Notes under the pieces: model-generated | Told to the model about the DNA's origin: nothing | Seen by the model: the letters and a program-made list of their open reading frames with translations, nothing else | Databases searched by the model: none | Assembly: GCA_002709295.1 (NCBI GenBank) | Contig: PAQL01000033.1 | Coordinates: forward strand, 1-47,583 | Source: Phycisphaerae bacterium | GTDB lineage: Bacteria; Planctomycetota; Phycisphaerae; Phycisphaerales; SM1A02 | Direction: 5' to 3' | Length of the DNA: 47,583 nt | Program-made: the position numbers and the translations under genes | Shown here: one piece after another, positions 1-7,866 of the stretch | Position numbering within the stretch: position 1 is the first letter of the stretch | Layout: each line of letters begins with the position of its first letter

Positions 1-1086
1 AAGGCGGTGCGAGACGGCATCAACGAGGGCGGGATCCGCACCCGCTCGCTCGCCCTTGGCGAGGGCGTCGCCGGCCAAGCCGCCCAGCTCGGTCTCCCAC
101 TGCGACTCAACCACCGCTCCAAGATCGAGCAGTTCAGCACCAACCCCGTGCACTGCATCATGGCCGTGCCGCTCATCTACGGCGGTCGACTCCTCGGCGT
201 CATCAACCTCACCAACAAGGTCGATGCCGACGGCAATGAAGATCCCGTCGGGCGCTACACCGAGCAGGACGAGCAGCTGGCCAAGGGCCTCGCCGACCAG
301 GCGGCCCAGAACCTCCACAAGGCGAGGCTCTACGACGCCTCCATCACCGACCGCCTCACCGGTCTCAAGAACAACCGACACTTCCAGGAGCAGCTCGACA
401 AGCAGCTGGCCCAGACCGGCCGCGACTCCAAGGGCCTGTGCCTCGCCATCATCGACATCGACCTCTTCAAGCGCTTCAACGACACCTGGGGCCACAAGGC
501 CGGCGACTATGTGCTGATGCGTGCCGCCCGGATCCTCGAGGAGTCCTGCCGCACCACCGGCCAGGACCTCGCCTTCCGCTACGGCGGCGAAGAGTTCTGT
601 GTGCTGCTGTCGGACACCGACCTGGAGACGGCCCACACCCAGCTGGAAGCCTTCCGGGCAGCCATGGAGGACGCCGAGCATGTCTGGCAGAACCGCTCGC
701 TGCGGGTGACCTGCTCGGTGGGGATCTGTCACTACCCAGAGGGCGCCACCAACGCGCACGACCTCTTCGAGCGGGCCGACGCCGCCTTGTATGCGGCCAA
801 GCAAGCCGGTCGGAACCGGGTGGCCGTGTCGCAGGTCACCGCCGAGCTCGACCCGGTGCAGGTCGTCAAGCCAGCCGGCGAGCCGTCCGCCACCCCCACC
901 CCAGTGCCCGATCCCATCCAGGTGGGCCCCCCCCGCGCCTTCCTCCCCGAGAGCATCGGAGCCAACACGGACTCGGCACTGCCCATCGATGCCTTCAGCG
1001 CCGAAGACCTCGACCCAGACGAGTTCCCCCGCAACGATCTTCTACCGGGCGACGATGACGACCCGCTGTCGGCCATGATGGCCTGA
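1..1086 (+). CDS. GAF-GGDEF diguanylate cyclase, 5'-truncated by window edge
   Basis: The product should make cyclic di-GMP from two GTP in the cytoplasm. The reading frame is open from base 1, so the true start lies upstream; an internal GTG at 7 is unlikely to be the start. Residues 1 to about 105 are the end of a GAF sensor domain (typical LGVINL core). A GGDEF domain follows, with the active-site signature GGEEF at residues 195-199 (583-597) and the upstream metal/GTP segment IIDIDLFKRFND. The inhibitory I-site is degenerate: TGQD stands where RxxD is expected, so product inhibition through that arginine is probably absent. The last 80 residues or so are a Pro-rich then Asp-rich tail of unknown role. 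The catalytic call is firm; the GAF ligand is unknown. Confidence 0.93.
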   Translation, partial: KAVRDGINEGGIRTRSLALGEGVAGQAAQLGLPLRLNHRSKIEQFSTNPVHCIMAVPLIYGGRLLGVINLTNKVDADGNEDPVGRYTEQDEQLAKGLADQAAQNLHKARLYDASITDRLTGLKNNRHFQEQLDKQLAQTGRDSKGLCLAIIDIDLFKRFNDTWGHKAGDYVLMRAARILEESCRTTGQDLAFRYGGEEFCVLLSDTDLETAHTQLEAFRAAMEDAEHVWQNRSLRVTCSVGICHYPEGATNAHDLFERADAALYAAKQAGRNRVAVSQVTAELDPVQVVKPAGEPSATPTPVPDPIQVGPPRAFLPESIGANTDSALPIDAFSAEDLDPDEFPRNDLLPGDDDDPLSAMMA

Positions 1087-1111
1087 CAGCAAGCGTGTGG
1101 CTGGTGCTCGG

Positions 1112-1675
1112 CTACTTCCCGCCGAGCCGTGCCTGAATCGGCTGCGGAAGGGTGGACAGGTCGAGCGTCTGGAGGAGCTCCGGGCGCGCCTTGACCACGT
1201 CGGCCGCCGCGATGCCCACCCGCGGGTCGGCATCGGACAGGGTCTTCACGATGGTCTGCTGGGCGGCGGCGTCGAGCTGTTGGGACTGCAGACAGCGGGC
1301 GCCACCCGAGCGAATCTTGGCGTGCACGTCAGAAGCGGAGAGCAAGTCGCCACAGAAGCGCGCGTTGTCGGCCGAGGGGTACAGGGCGAGCAGATCCGCT
1401 GCCCGCTCCGCTTCGACAAGGCTCTGAGAGTGACTGGCGATCCAGCGAAGGGCCGCGGCGGCATCGCCGTGGGTGTCGAGGGCCGCCTGCGTGGGGAGGT
1501 CGTCGGTGTGACGGGCCCCAAGCAGCGGCCGGATGCCGGCCACCGACGCCGGCGCCTCGGGCACCGCCTCCACCGCGGCGCTCGCCGGCGCCTCGGGCCT
1601 GGACGGCAAGGCGTCGATCTTGGTGGCAGTGGTGTCGGCCGCGAGGGCGGCGGACAGGATCATGGCGACGAGCAT
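1112..1675 (-). CDS. Secreted HEAT-repeat-like protein
   Basis: 187 residues. It begins with a short hydrophobic signal peptide (MLVAMILSAALAA) and is followed by an Ala/Pro-rich linker. The rest, about residues 50-187, consists of helical segments rich in Ala, Leu and Asp. The phrase SDADPRVGIAAADVV resembles HEAT/PBS-lyase repeats. The start is fixed by an AGGAGG Shine-Dalgarno at 1680-1685, four bases upstream of the ATG. It lies 102 bp downstream of the metzincin lipoprotein gene on the same strand and may be cotranscribed. A periplasmic protein-protein scaffold is an inference; no enzymatic motif is visible. Confidence 0.75.
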   Translation of the reverse strand: MLVAMILSAALAADTTATKIDALPSRPEAPASAAVEAVPEAPASVAGIRPLLGARHTDDLPTQAALDTHGDAAAALRWIASHSQSLVEAERAADLLALYPSADNARFCGDLLSASDVHAKIRSGGARCLQSQQLDAAAQQTIVKTLSDADPRVGIAAADVVKARPELLQTLDLSTLPQPIQARLGGK

Positions 1676-1762
1676 GGGGCCTCCTGGAGCGGGTGCCGGT
1701 GGCGCTGTGACGGCTCTGGGCAGCTTGGATTCAACGACATCAGCGAGCAGCTTCTCAAAAGC

Positions 1763-1807
1763 TCAGCGGGATGAGACTCAGCGGGATGCGACTCGGCGAG
1801 AGACGAC
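1763..1807 (-). repeat. Three 15-bp tandem units carrying the stop codon
   Basis: Three head-to-tail 15-bp units lie at 1793-1807, 1778-1792 and 1763-1777. On the minus strand they read as five codons each: VVSRR, VASR-stop and VSSR-stop. The middle unit supplies the real stop (1778-1780) of the metzincin gene. The last unit carries an equivalent, unused stop in the same frame. A comparable arrangement occurs at 6112-6156. Confidence 0.85.
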
Positions 1808-2983
1808 ACTGCGCGACAGGACGTCGGCCTGCTGCGGGGAGACCTCGTCTTGGGTGAAGTTGCCGGTGATCCAGAACATGAAGTTGCGCCCGTCGTGGTC
1901 GGCGCACTCCTCGGCGGAGAAGTACCAGTCGCCGTCTCGGTCGGCGCTCTCGGGACAGGCTGCGGTGTCGTCGAGGGGCTCGGTGCGCGAGCCGTCGGAC
2001 TCGGTGGTGTGGAACAAGCCCACCTGATGGCCGATCTCATGGGCCATCGTCTCGCCCATGGTGGAGACGTCGAGGGAGCCGTCGCGCATCCGGTGACCAT
2101 CGAGGGCGACGATCGTGCCTGCGCCATCCACTCCCTGGAGACCAAGCGGGCCCGGAATGCCCCCGGCCTCCCCCAGAGTTCCAGGCTCATCGGCGTAGTC
2201 ATCCACAATGAACAGGTTGACCGCCTGGGGGTTCCCACCGGACAGCTCGGTGGCTCGCAGCTCGTTGGAGTCGTCGTAGTAGAGGTAGGAGCTGCCGCCG
2301 ACCTCAAAGATCTCGACGTTGCCCACCGAGGGACCACCGCCGCCGCTCCACACCTGGTCCATGCGGGCAACCGTGGCGTCGAGCTCATCCTGGTACAGGG
2401 CGGCGCCCCCCACAATGATGATGTTGACGTCGATCACTCCGGTGCCCACGTCGCCGCGCTGGGTGACCACGTGCATGGTGGCGGACTTTCCGTCCTGGTT
2501 CATCGCCAGTGCCGAGGGCTGCACGAACAAGCAGCCGCCTCCGTCGGGCATGGTGCTGGGGTCGATGGGCAGCGTCACCGTGCCGCCGAGCGCTCCCCAG
2601 TGCCAGTAGGGCGCCGACCACCAAGCTCCCTCGGTCTCATCCTGCCGAGATGCGTCGATGAAGACCGCATCGTCGAGGCCCCAGAAGGCGAAGCCGACGT
2701 CTTTTCCCGGCAGGTCGACCGTGGCCGACACCCCGCTGATGTCTGCGGGAAGCTCAAAGGTGAAGACCGGCCCCGAGATGAGCAAAGTGGCCGGATCGTA
2801 GGCCATGTCAAAGTCGAAGGAGTCGACCGCAAACTCACCCGCCACGCCGAGGGTGGCGCTCCCCTCATCACAGGTGGGGACAGTGCGCGAACCACCGCCG
2901 CCAAGCTTGTTGCCGCCATCCGGTTCACAGGCCGGCAGCAAGAGCAGCATGGACAGCTTGAAGAGCGAAGGGGACGAGGTCAT
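1778..2983 (-). CDS. Metzincin-type zinc metalloprotease lipoprotein
   Basis: 401 residues, a predicted lipid-anchored protease. The signal peptide ends in the lipobox LLPAC (Cys19), followed by a Gly-rich linker. An N-terminal beta-rich region of about 150 residues precedes the catalytic domain. The metzincin zinc signature HEIGHQVGLFH lies at residues 315-325, with ligands H315, H319 and H325 and catalytic E316. A candidate Met-turn follows at M369 (NFMFW). This pattern is closest to pappalysin-like peptidases of Myxococcota, but the subfamily is an inference. A TTG six bases upstream is in frame, but GAGGAG at 2993-2998 is correctly spaced only for the ATG at 2981-2983. The C-terminus ends inside a 15-bp tandem repeat. 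Confidence 0.9.
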   Translation of the reverse strand: MTSSPSLFKLSMLLLLPACEPDGGNKLGGGGSRTVPTCDEGSATLGVAGEFAVDSFDFDMAYDPATLLISGPVFTFELPADISGVSATVDLPGKDVGFAFWGLDDAVFIDASRQDETEGAWWSAPYWHWGALGGTVTLPIDPSTMPDGGGCLFVQPSALAMNQDGKSATMHVVTQRGDVGTGVIDVNIIIVGGAALYQDELDATVARMDQVWSGGGGPSVGNVEIFEVGGSSYLYYDDSNELRATELSGGNPQAVNLFIVDDYADEPGTLGEAGGIPGPLGLQGVDGAGTIVALDGHRMRDGSLDVSTMGETMAHEIGHQVGLFHTTESDGSRTEPLDDTAACPESADRDGDWYFSAEECADHDGRNFMFWITGNFTQDEVSPQQADVLSRSVVSRRVASR

Positions 2984-3186
2984 GGGCAATACTCCTCAGC
3001 GGTGAGGAGCGTACCCCGTCCACTGTCCATGGACCATATTCGCTCTTCCAGAACAACCGCCATACGGACACAATGACACTTTTTGGGCCCAGTTGTCCTG
3101 ACCGTCGCTCGTCATGGTCGGCTGCCTTCCGGTAGTCTGCCGCCTCTGAAGACACCCGAAGCCCAACTCCATCCAGGGACCCTGCC

Positions 3187-3560
3187 ATGGCGATGTTCCA
3201 GCCCGCGCCGTCTACCCCTGCTGAGGTCGAGGCCTCGCGCCCGCTCGAGCTCGGTCCTGAACAGGTTCTCGAGATGGACGAGGCCACCTGGTATGCCCAG
3301 GTCTACCGCGGCGACGACGTCCCCCAGCTCACGGTGCGCGCAAGTACCTGCCCAGCGGCACCGCCCTGGGCCTCGGCCTCATCCTGCCCTTCCAGTACCC
3401 CCTGTCCATGTTCATCGGCGCGGTGATTGCCTGGGTGCTCACCGCGAAGAAGCCTCAGCTGGCCAAGGACGCCATCGTTCCCGTCAGCTCGGGAATCATC
3501 GCGGGTGTGAGCATCATGGGCGTGGTGATGGCCTTCATCAACAATATGCTGCTGGCCTGA
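3187..3560 (+). pseudogene. Internally deleted OPT-family oligopeptide transporter
   Basis: The first 52 or so codons (3187 to about 3340) encode an acidic soluble N-terminus ending WYAQVYRGDDVPQLTVRA. That ending is typical of the start of OPT-family oligopeptide transporters. From about 3336, in a different frame, the sequence reads KYLPSGTALGLGLILPF and continues for about 73 residues to the stop at 3558-3560, with two hydrophobic segments. This matches the end of the same family. OPT transporters are usually 600 residues or longer, so roughly 1.5 kb encoding nearly all membrane helices is missing. The joint lies in a short gcgcgc run and shifts the frame. It is either a genuine deletion pseudogene or an assembly collapse. 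Family assignment is from memory of the motifs. Confidence 0.75.
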
Positions 3561-3607
3561 ATTCTCTGCGCAAGGACCACGGCACGGGTCCGATGGCTGG
3601 GCAGACC

Positions 3608-3625
3608 CCTCCTACTGGTGGGAGG
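3608..3625 (+). terminator. Possible weak hairpin terminator
   Basis: The arms CCTCC (3608-3612) and GGAGG (3621-3625) form a 5-bp stem with an 8-base loop, followed by TTT. It sits downstream of the OPT remnant and 20 bp before the next gene. The stem is short, so the call is weak. Confidence 0.25.
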
Positions 3626-3645
3626 TTTCAGTCCAGGGGAAGGTC

Positions 3646-4758
3646 GTGTATCAGCGTGTTCTTGTCGCATTGTGTCTGTCCGCTTGCGGTCTGCCCACCG
3701 TCGACCCCTCGATGGACACCGCAGATCTGACGGCAGACGCGGGACTGCCCGTCGTGGCCCTTGAGGTCGGCGTCGACAGCGACAGCAACGACACCGGCAG
3801 TCCCACCGAGCTCACGGGCTTCCCCCGTCCGCGCCTGCCCTCCGTGGAGCTGTGCAACGGCATCGACGATGACGGCGATGGCGAGGTCGACGAGGGCGTC
3901 CAGGTCGACATGTACGTCGACGCCGACGGAGACGGCTGGGGAGATGCCGAGCGACCGGTGCGCGGGTGCCACAACGACCCGGCCCTCGCCACACAGCCCG
4001 GCGACTGCAACGACCTCAATGCATGGGTCCATCCAGACGTTGACAGCGACGACTGTGATGGGGAAGACAGCGACTGTGACGGCGAATTCGACGAAGACAG
4101 CAAGCCAGGCTGGTCGCTCCTGACCATCGACGCCAAGCACGACACCGTCTACACCATCGACCCCGGCAGCGCGGCCACCGAGCCGGTCTGCACCCTCGAC
4201 ATCGACGGCCGCATCAACTCCCTGGATGTCAGCGAGAAGGGACTGGCCATCGCCCACAACTTCGACGGAGACGACAGCCTCGCCATCCTCGATCCATGTG
4301 CTGGCACCATGATCCCCCTGGGACCCCACGGCTCCAACGGCATCGGTGGCATCGCCTTCGGTCCCGACGACCGCCTCTTCGGAATCGGCAGCAAGGACCA
4401 GCTCATCGAGCTGGACCCCACCACGGGGACCGCCCGGGTGGTCGGCGAGCTCGGCATCGACATCGGCAACAGCGGCCTGGCCTGGGACTGCACCACCAGC
4501 ACCATGTACGGGGCAGATGCCCTCAACGACACCATCTTCGAGATCGATCTGGAGACCGGCGCGGCCATGGAGGTGCAGTCAGTCGACGTGCCCTTCGAGA
4601 ACGTGGGGCTGGAGTATGACCGACACACCGGCTTGCTCTATGCCTCCACCCAGACCCGGCTGTACACCATCGACCCTGTGACGGGACACAGCGACTTCGT
4701 GGGTCACCTCGACGCCGGCAATGTCGACGATCTGGCGTGGTATCCCACCTGTCCATGA
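3646..4758 (+). CDS. Lipoprotein with MopE motifs and a beta-propeller-like domain (copy 1)
   Basis: 370 residues. The signal peptide ends in lipobox LSAC (Cys14). Residues about 70-140 hold two or three Asp/Asn/Cys-rich modules (for example CNGIDDDGDGEVDEG and DSDCDGEFDED) of the MopE-type putative metal-binding family. Residues 145-370 are a repeat domain with YTIDP, GLAWD and LYTIDP phrases, resembling a WD/NHL-type propeller. The start is GTG, preceded by an AGGGGAAGG ribosome site. Its neighbour at 4808-6109 is a clear paralogue 49 bp downstream, so the two arose by tandem duplication and are probably cotranscribed. Surface location and calcium or copper binding are inferences from the family. 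Confidence 0.85.
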   Translation: MYQRVLVALCLSACGLPTVDPSMDTADLTADAGLPVVALEVGVDSDSNDTGSPTELTGFPRPRLPSVELCNGIDDDGDGEVDEGVQVDMYVDADGDGWGDAERPVRGCHNDPALATQPGDCNDLNAWVHPDVDSDDCDGEDSDCDGEFDEDSKPGWSLLTIDAKHDTVYTIDPGSAATEPVCTLDIDGRINSLDVSEKGLAIAHNFDGDDSLAILDPCAGTMIPLGPHGSNGIGGIAFGPDDRLFGIGSKDQLIELDPTTGTARVVGELGIDIGNSGLAWDCTTSTMYGADALNDTIFEIDLETGAAMEVQSVDVPFENVGLEYDRHTGLLYASTQTRLYTIDPVTGHSDFVGHLDAGNVDDLAWYPTCP

Positions 4759-4807
4759 CCCTCCGAGACACACCCACAGCGTAAGCTGGAGCCCTGCCGA
4801 GGACTCC

Positions 4808-6109
4808 ATGCGCCCCTACGCTCTCTTGTTCTGCCTCGTCGGCTGCAGCAGCGGCCAGCTCAAGACCGCCCAAGACACCGCCACCACCAGTCCGCCGGTC
4901 GACAGCTCTGGGCCCGAAGACCTCGATGGCGACAACGACGGCGTCGAGCGCCCCGAAGACTGCGATGACGCCGATGCGACGGTCTTTCCCGGTGCCGAGG
5001 AGACCTGCAACGAGCGCGACGACGACTGCGATGGAGAGATCGACGAAGACGTACAGCTGGCCTTCTACATCGACGATGACGGCGACGGTCACGGCGACCC
5101 CACCCGCACCACCTGGGCCTGCACCCTCCCGGAGGGCGCCTCCGAGCTGGCCGACGACTGCGACGACACCAACGCCGCGATCTCACCCAGCGCAGTCGAG
5201 CTGTGCAACCTCGAAGACGATGACTGCGACGGCATCATCGACGAATATGTCACGGTCGAACGCTATGTGGATTCCGACGGCGACGGCTGGGGAGACACCG
5301 ACCAGCCGGCCACCGTCTGTCCCGACGCCTCCGGCTATGCCGATGCCGACGGCGACTGCGACGACGACAACCCTGGGGTCCACCCCGGCATGCCTACGGA
5401 CCAGTGCGACGGCGAGGACACCGACTGCGACGGTGACATCGACGAAGACAGCAAGGCGGGCTGGTCGCTGCTCAGCGTCGACACCAGCGACCGCAAGGTC
5501 TACGACATCGACCCCGCCACCGCAGGCCTGTCCTCCGTGGTGAGCCTGAGCACCTCCAAGGGCATCAACTCGATGGACGTGAGTGAAAACGGTATCTCCG
5601 TGATCCACTCGTACACCGCGCCCGCCTCCATCGAGATCTTCGACGCCTGCACCGGCACCCTCACCAACATCGGCGCCCACGGCACCTCCGGAATCGGCGG
5701 CATCGGCTTCGGCCCCAGCGGACGCCTCTTCGGCATCGGCAGCAACGACACCCTGTGGGAGTTCGACCTGTCCACAGGTGCGGCCACCGCTGTCGGGCCC
5801 CTCGGCATCGACATCGGCAACAGCGGCCTCGCCTGGGACTGCACCACGAGCACCATGTACGGCGCCGATGGAACGGGCGACCGCATCTTCGAGGTCGACC
5901 TGGCCACCGGTGCGGCCACCAACATCCGCTCCACCAGCGTGCCCTTCGCCAGCGTCGGCCTGGAATACGACCAGCGCTCGGGCCTGTTGTACGCCGCCAC
6001 AGGAACCAAGCTGTACACCATCGAGCCGTCCACCGGGGCCAGCACCTTCGTCGGCAACCTGGCCGCCGGCAACATCGACGACCTCGCCTGGCACCCGACC
6101 TGTCCCTGA
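4808..6109 (+). CDS. Lipoprotein with MopE motifs and a beta-propeller-like domain (copy 2)
   Basis: 433 residues, paralogous to the upstream gene. The frame is open further upstream, but the ATG at 4808 is chosen because it starts a short signal peptide ending LVGC (Cys13) and follows GAGGA. Residues 38-215 contain more D/N/C-rich MopE-type modules than copy 1, for example CNERDDDCDGEIDED and CNLEDDDCDGIIDEY. The propeller-like C-terminal domain is nearly colinear with copy 1 and shares the phrase DIGNSGLAWDCTTSTMYGAD. The length difference between the paralogues is therefore mainly in the number of metal-binding modules. The role is unknown; binding of divalent metal at the cell surface is inferred. 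Confidence 0.86.
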   Translation: MRPYALLFCLVGCSSGQLKTAQDTATTSPPVDSSGPEDLDGDNDGVERPEDCDDADATVFPGAEETCNERDDDCDGEIDEDVQLAFYIDDDGDGHGDPTRTTWACTLPEGASELADDCDDTNAAISPSAVELCNLEDDDCDGIIDEYVTVERYVDSDGDGWGDTDQPATVCPDASGYADADGDCDDDNPGVHPGMPTDQCDGEDTDCDGDIDEDSKAGWSLLSVDTSDRKVYDIDPATAGLSSVVSLSTSKGINSMDVSENGISVIHSYTAPASIEIFDACTGTLTNIGAHGTSGIGGIGFGPSGRLFGIGSNDTLWEFDLSTGAATAVGPLGIDIGNSGLAWDCTTSTMYGADGTGDRIFEVDLATGAATNIRSTSVPFASVGLEYDQRSGLLYAATGTKLYTIEPSTGASTFVGNLAAGNIDDLAWHPTCP

Positions 6110-6111
6110 AG

Positions 6112-6156
6112 CCAGGGCTGTGGCGGTCAGGGCTGTGGCGGTCAGGGCTGTGTCGG
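6112..6156 (-). repeat. Three 15-bp tandem units carrying the stop codon
   Basis: Units lie at 6142-6156, 6127-6141 and 6112-6126. On the minus strand they read PTQP-stop, PPQP-stop and PPQPW. The first unit contains the real stop (6142-6144) of the sulfatase-fold gene. The second repeats the same end with a spare stop. The array fills the 32-bp space between two convergent genes. Confidence 0.88.
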
Positions 6157-7866
6157 CTCGAGCAGGTCCGTGAGGGACACACCGCGCGGCACCTCCGGCA
6201 GCTCCCGGCCCATCACCGCTGCGGCGACCGTCGGAAAGAGCGCCTGAAGCGGCATGGCTTCGGCCTCTGACTCGGGCGCCAGTCCATCCACAAAGCCCGC
6301 CTCCCGGAAGGGCTCCAGCCAGCGCGGGTCGGTGGCGAGCACATGCACCGGCACGTCGTAGGCACCCGTGGGGGGCAGGATGGGTGGCTGGTGGTCGCCA
6401 TAGATCACGACCAGGCGCCCCCGCGGCGTGTCGGGCAGCAGCGCCATGGCGCCCAGGGTGGCCCGCAGGCTGTAGTCGACCACATTCATGTAGGCGCGAC
6501 GCTTCTCGGGGAACAGCCGCGCCGGCAGCTTGAAGCGCTTGCCCGTCTTTGGGGCATACCGGCGGGCCTGCACCTTGAGGGCCCTCTTGGCACTCTCCGG
6601 CTCGTCGGCTTCCGGCTCCTCGTCTTCCCCGAGCGCTGCCTGAACCGCCGGACCGACGTCCTGCCAGCGGTCCACCAGCGGCGGCGGCGTGTCCCACGGT
6701 GCGTGGGCAGACACCCCGTGGAAGAACAGGAAGCGCGGCCCCTCGAGCTCGGGCAGCACGGCGGTGTGCAGGTGTCCGAGGCTGAATTGGTCGGGGATCT
6801 CACCCCAGCCCACCGCCGGCCCATCGTAGGGGATGTCGGCGGCGAAGACGGTGTGCTGCCAGTCGAAGTCGTTGCGAAGCTCGATGCCAAGGCGCGCGCG
6901 GTCTTTTGGTCGACACACCACCGTCTGGTAGCCGCCGTGCTCCTTGAGCCAGCCCGGCAGGTGGGTGAGCGCATCGACCTTGGGCTGGATGTGGGCCCAC
7001 GAGCTCTGGTGTCGAATGGAGATCCCCAGCATCACGGAGGCATCCGAGATCCAGCTGCGCCCCCCGCTGACCGGTGCCGTGGCCCAGCCACTGGCCACAT
7101 GCCAGCCCTCCGACGCCAGCTCCGCCCCCAGCTCCTGGGTCAAGGGATGCCAGCTGGCGCGCAGAACAGGCTCATCGTCGAGCACACGGCCGTAGCTCTC
7201 CACCACATAGAGCCCGATGTCGGGACGGGCAGCGGGCGGCTCCATCGCCATCAAGGGGGCGTAGTGGTCGACCGCCACCGAGGCCTGCGTGAGTCGCCAG
7301 GTGCGCCAGCTGTCCACCGCATTGGCGACCAGAGCGGGCGTGACCCAGCGGGCGCCCAGCTCGCCCGGCATCAGGCTGAGCGCCAGACAGACCACCACCA
7401 GCACACTCGACAGCCGCAGGCTTCGCGCATGGACCAGCACCGCGCGCAGGCGCCAGCTGGCCAGGGCACACAGGCCGGCGATGAGCAGCACCAGGCCCAC
7501 CAGAGCCGCCGCGAGGCGCGCCGGGCCCCACAGGTCGAGCAGCAACACCCACAGGTGTCGCGTCAGAAAGGCGAGGTCATAGATCTGCGGGTCGGCTCCG
7601 GTGAGCAGCTGACCCGCGAGGCGCACGCTCTCCAGGACAAACAGCAGGGTCCACGTGCAGCCAACCGCCACACTGGCCCGGGGCCTCTGCCCCGCCCAGG
7701 CGCCAAGCGCGATCACCACACACCACTCCCCCGACAGGCACAGCACATCGGGCCAGTCCCAGTGGTCGCCGCACGTGATGGGCAGGTGCAAGGCGAGCCC
7801 CCACGCCAGCCACCTCAGCTGCGTGTTGCCCGCGAGCGCACGAAGTCTGGCGAGTGCCTGCTTCAC
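6142..7866 (-). CDS. Membrane-anchored sulfatase / LTA-synthase-like phosphotransferase
   Basis: 574 residues. The N-terminal 200 or so residues contain about five hydrophobic helices. The C-terminal part is an alkaline-phosphatase-superfamily domain: GLYVVESYGR near its start (the usual nucleophile region), FFHGVSAHAPWDTPP, and YGDHQPP near the end as a metal-binding DHxP motif. Such proteins act on the outer side of the membrane, moving phosphoglycerol or phosphoethanolamine groups or cleaving sulfate esters; the substrate here is unknown. The frame extends upstream to 8046, but the GTG at 7866 overlaps the TGA of the preceding gene (GTGA). That makes it the coupled start, and a longer start would overlap that gene. 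A Glu-rich insert precedes the last third. The stop lies in a 15-bp tandem repeat. Confidence 0.82.
   Translation of the reverse strand: MKQALARLRALAGNTQLRWLAWGLALHLPITCGDHWDWPDVLCLSGEWCVVIALGAWAGQRPRASVAVGCTWTLLFVLESVRLAGQLLTGADPQIYDLAFLTRHLWVLLLDLWGPARLAAALVGLVLLIAGLCALASWRLRAVLVHARSLRLSSVLVVVCLALSLMPGELGARWVTPALVANAVDSWRTWRLTQASVAVDHYAPLMAMEPPAARPDIGLYVVESYGRVLDDEPVLRASWHPLTQELGAELASEGWHVASGWATAPVSGGRSWISDASVMLGISIRHQSSWAHIQPKVDALTHLPGWLKEHGGYQTVVCRPKDRARLGIELRNDFDWQHTVFAADIPYDGPAVGWGEIPDQFSLGHLHTAVLPELEGPRFLFFHGVSAHAPWDTPPPLVDRWQDVGPAVQAALGEDEEPEADEPESAKRALKVQARRYAPKTGKRFKLPARLFPEKRRAYMNVVDYSLRATLGAMALLPDTPRGRLVVIYGDHQPPILPPTGAYDVPVHVLATDPRWLEPFREAGFVDGLAPESEAEAMPLQALFPTVAAAVMGRELPEVPRGVSLTDLLEPTQP

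Noticed and set aside
5183-6697. 504-codon minus-strand frame joining the propeller lipoprotein and sulfatase regions
   Set aside because: It runs antisense through the MopE/propeller gene and out of frame through the sulfatase gene; no domain, and compositional bias only.
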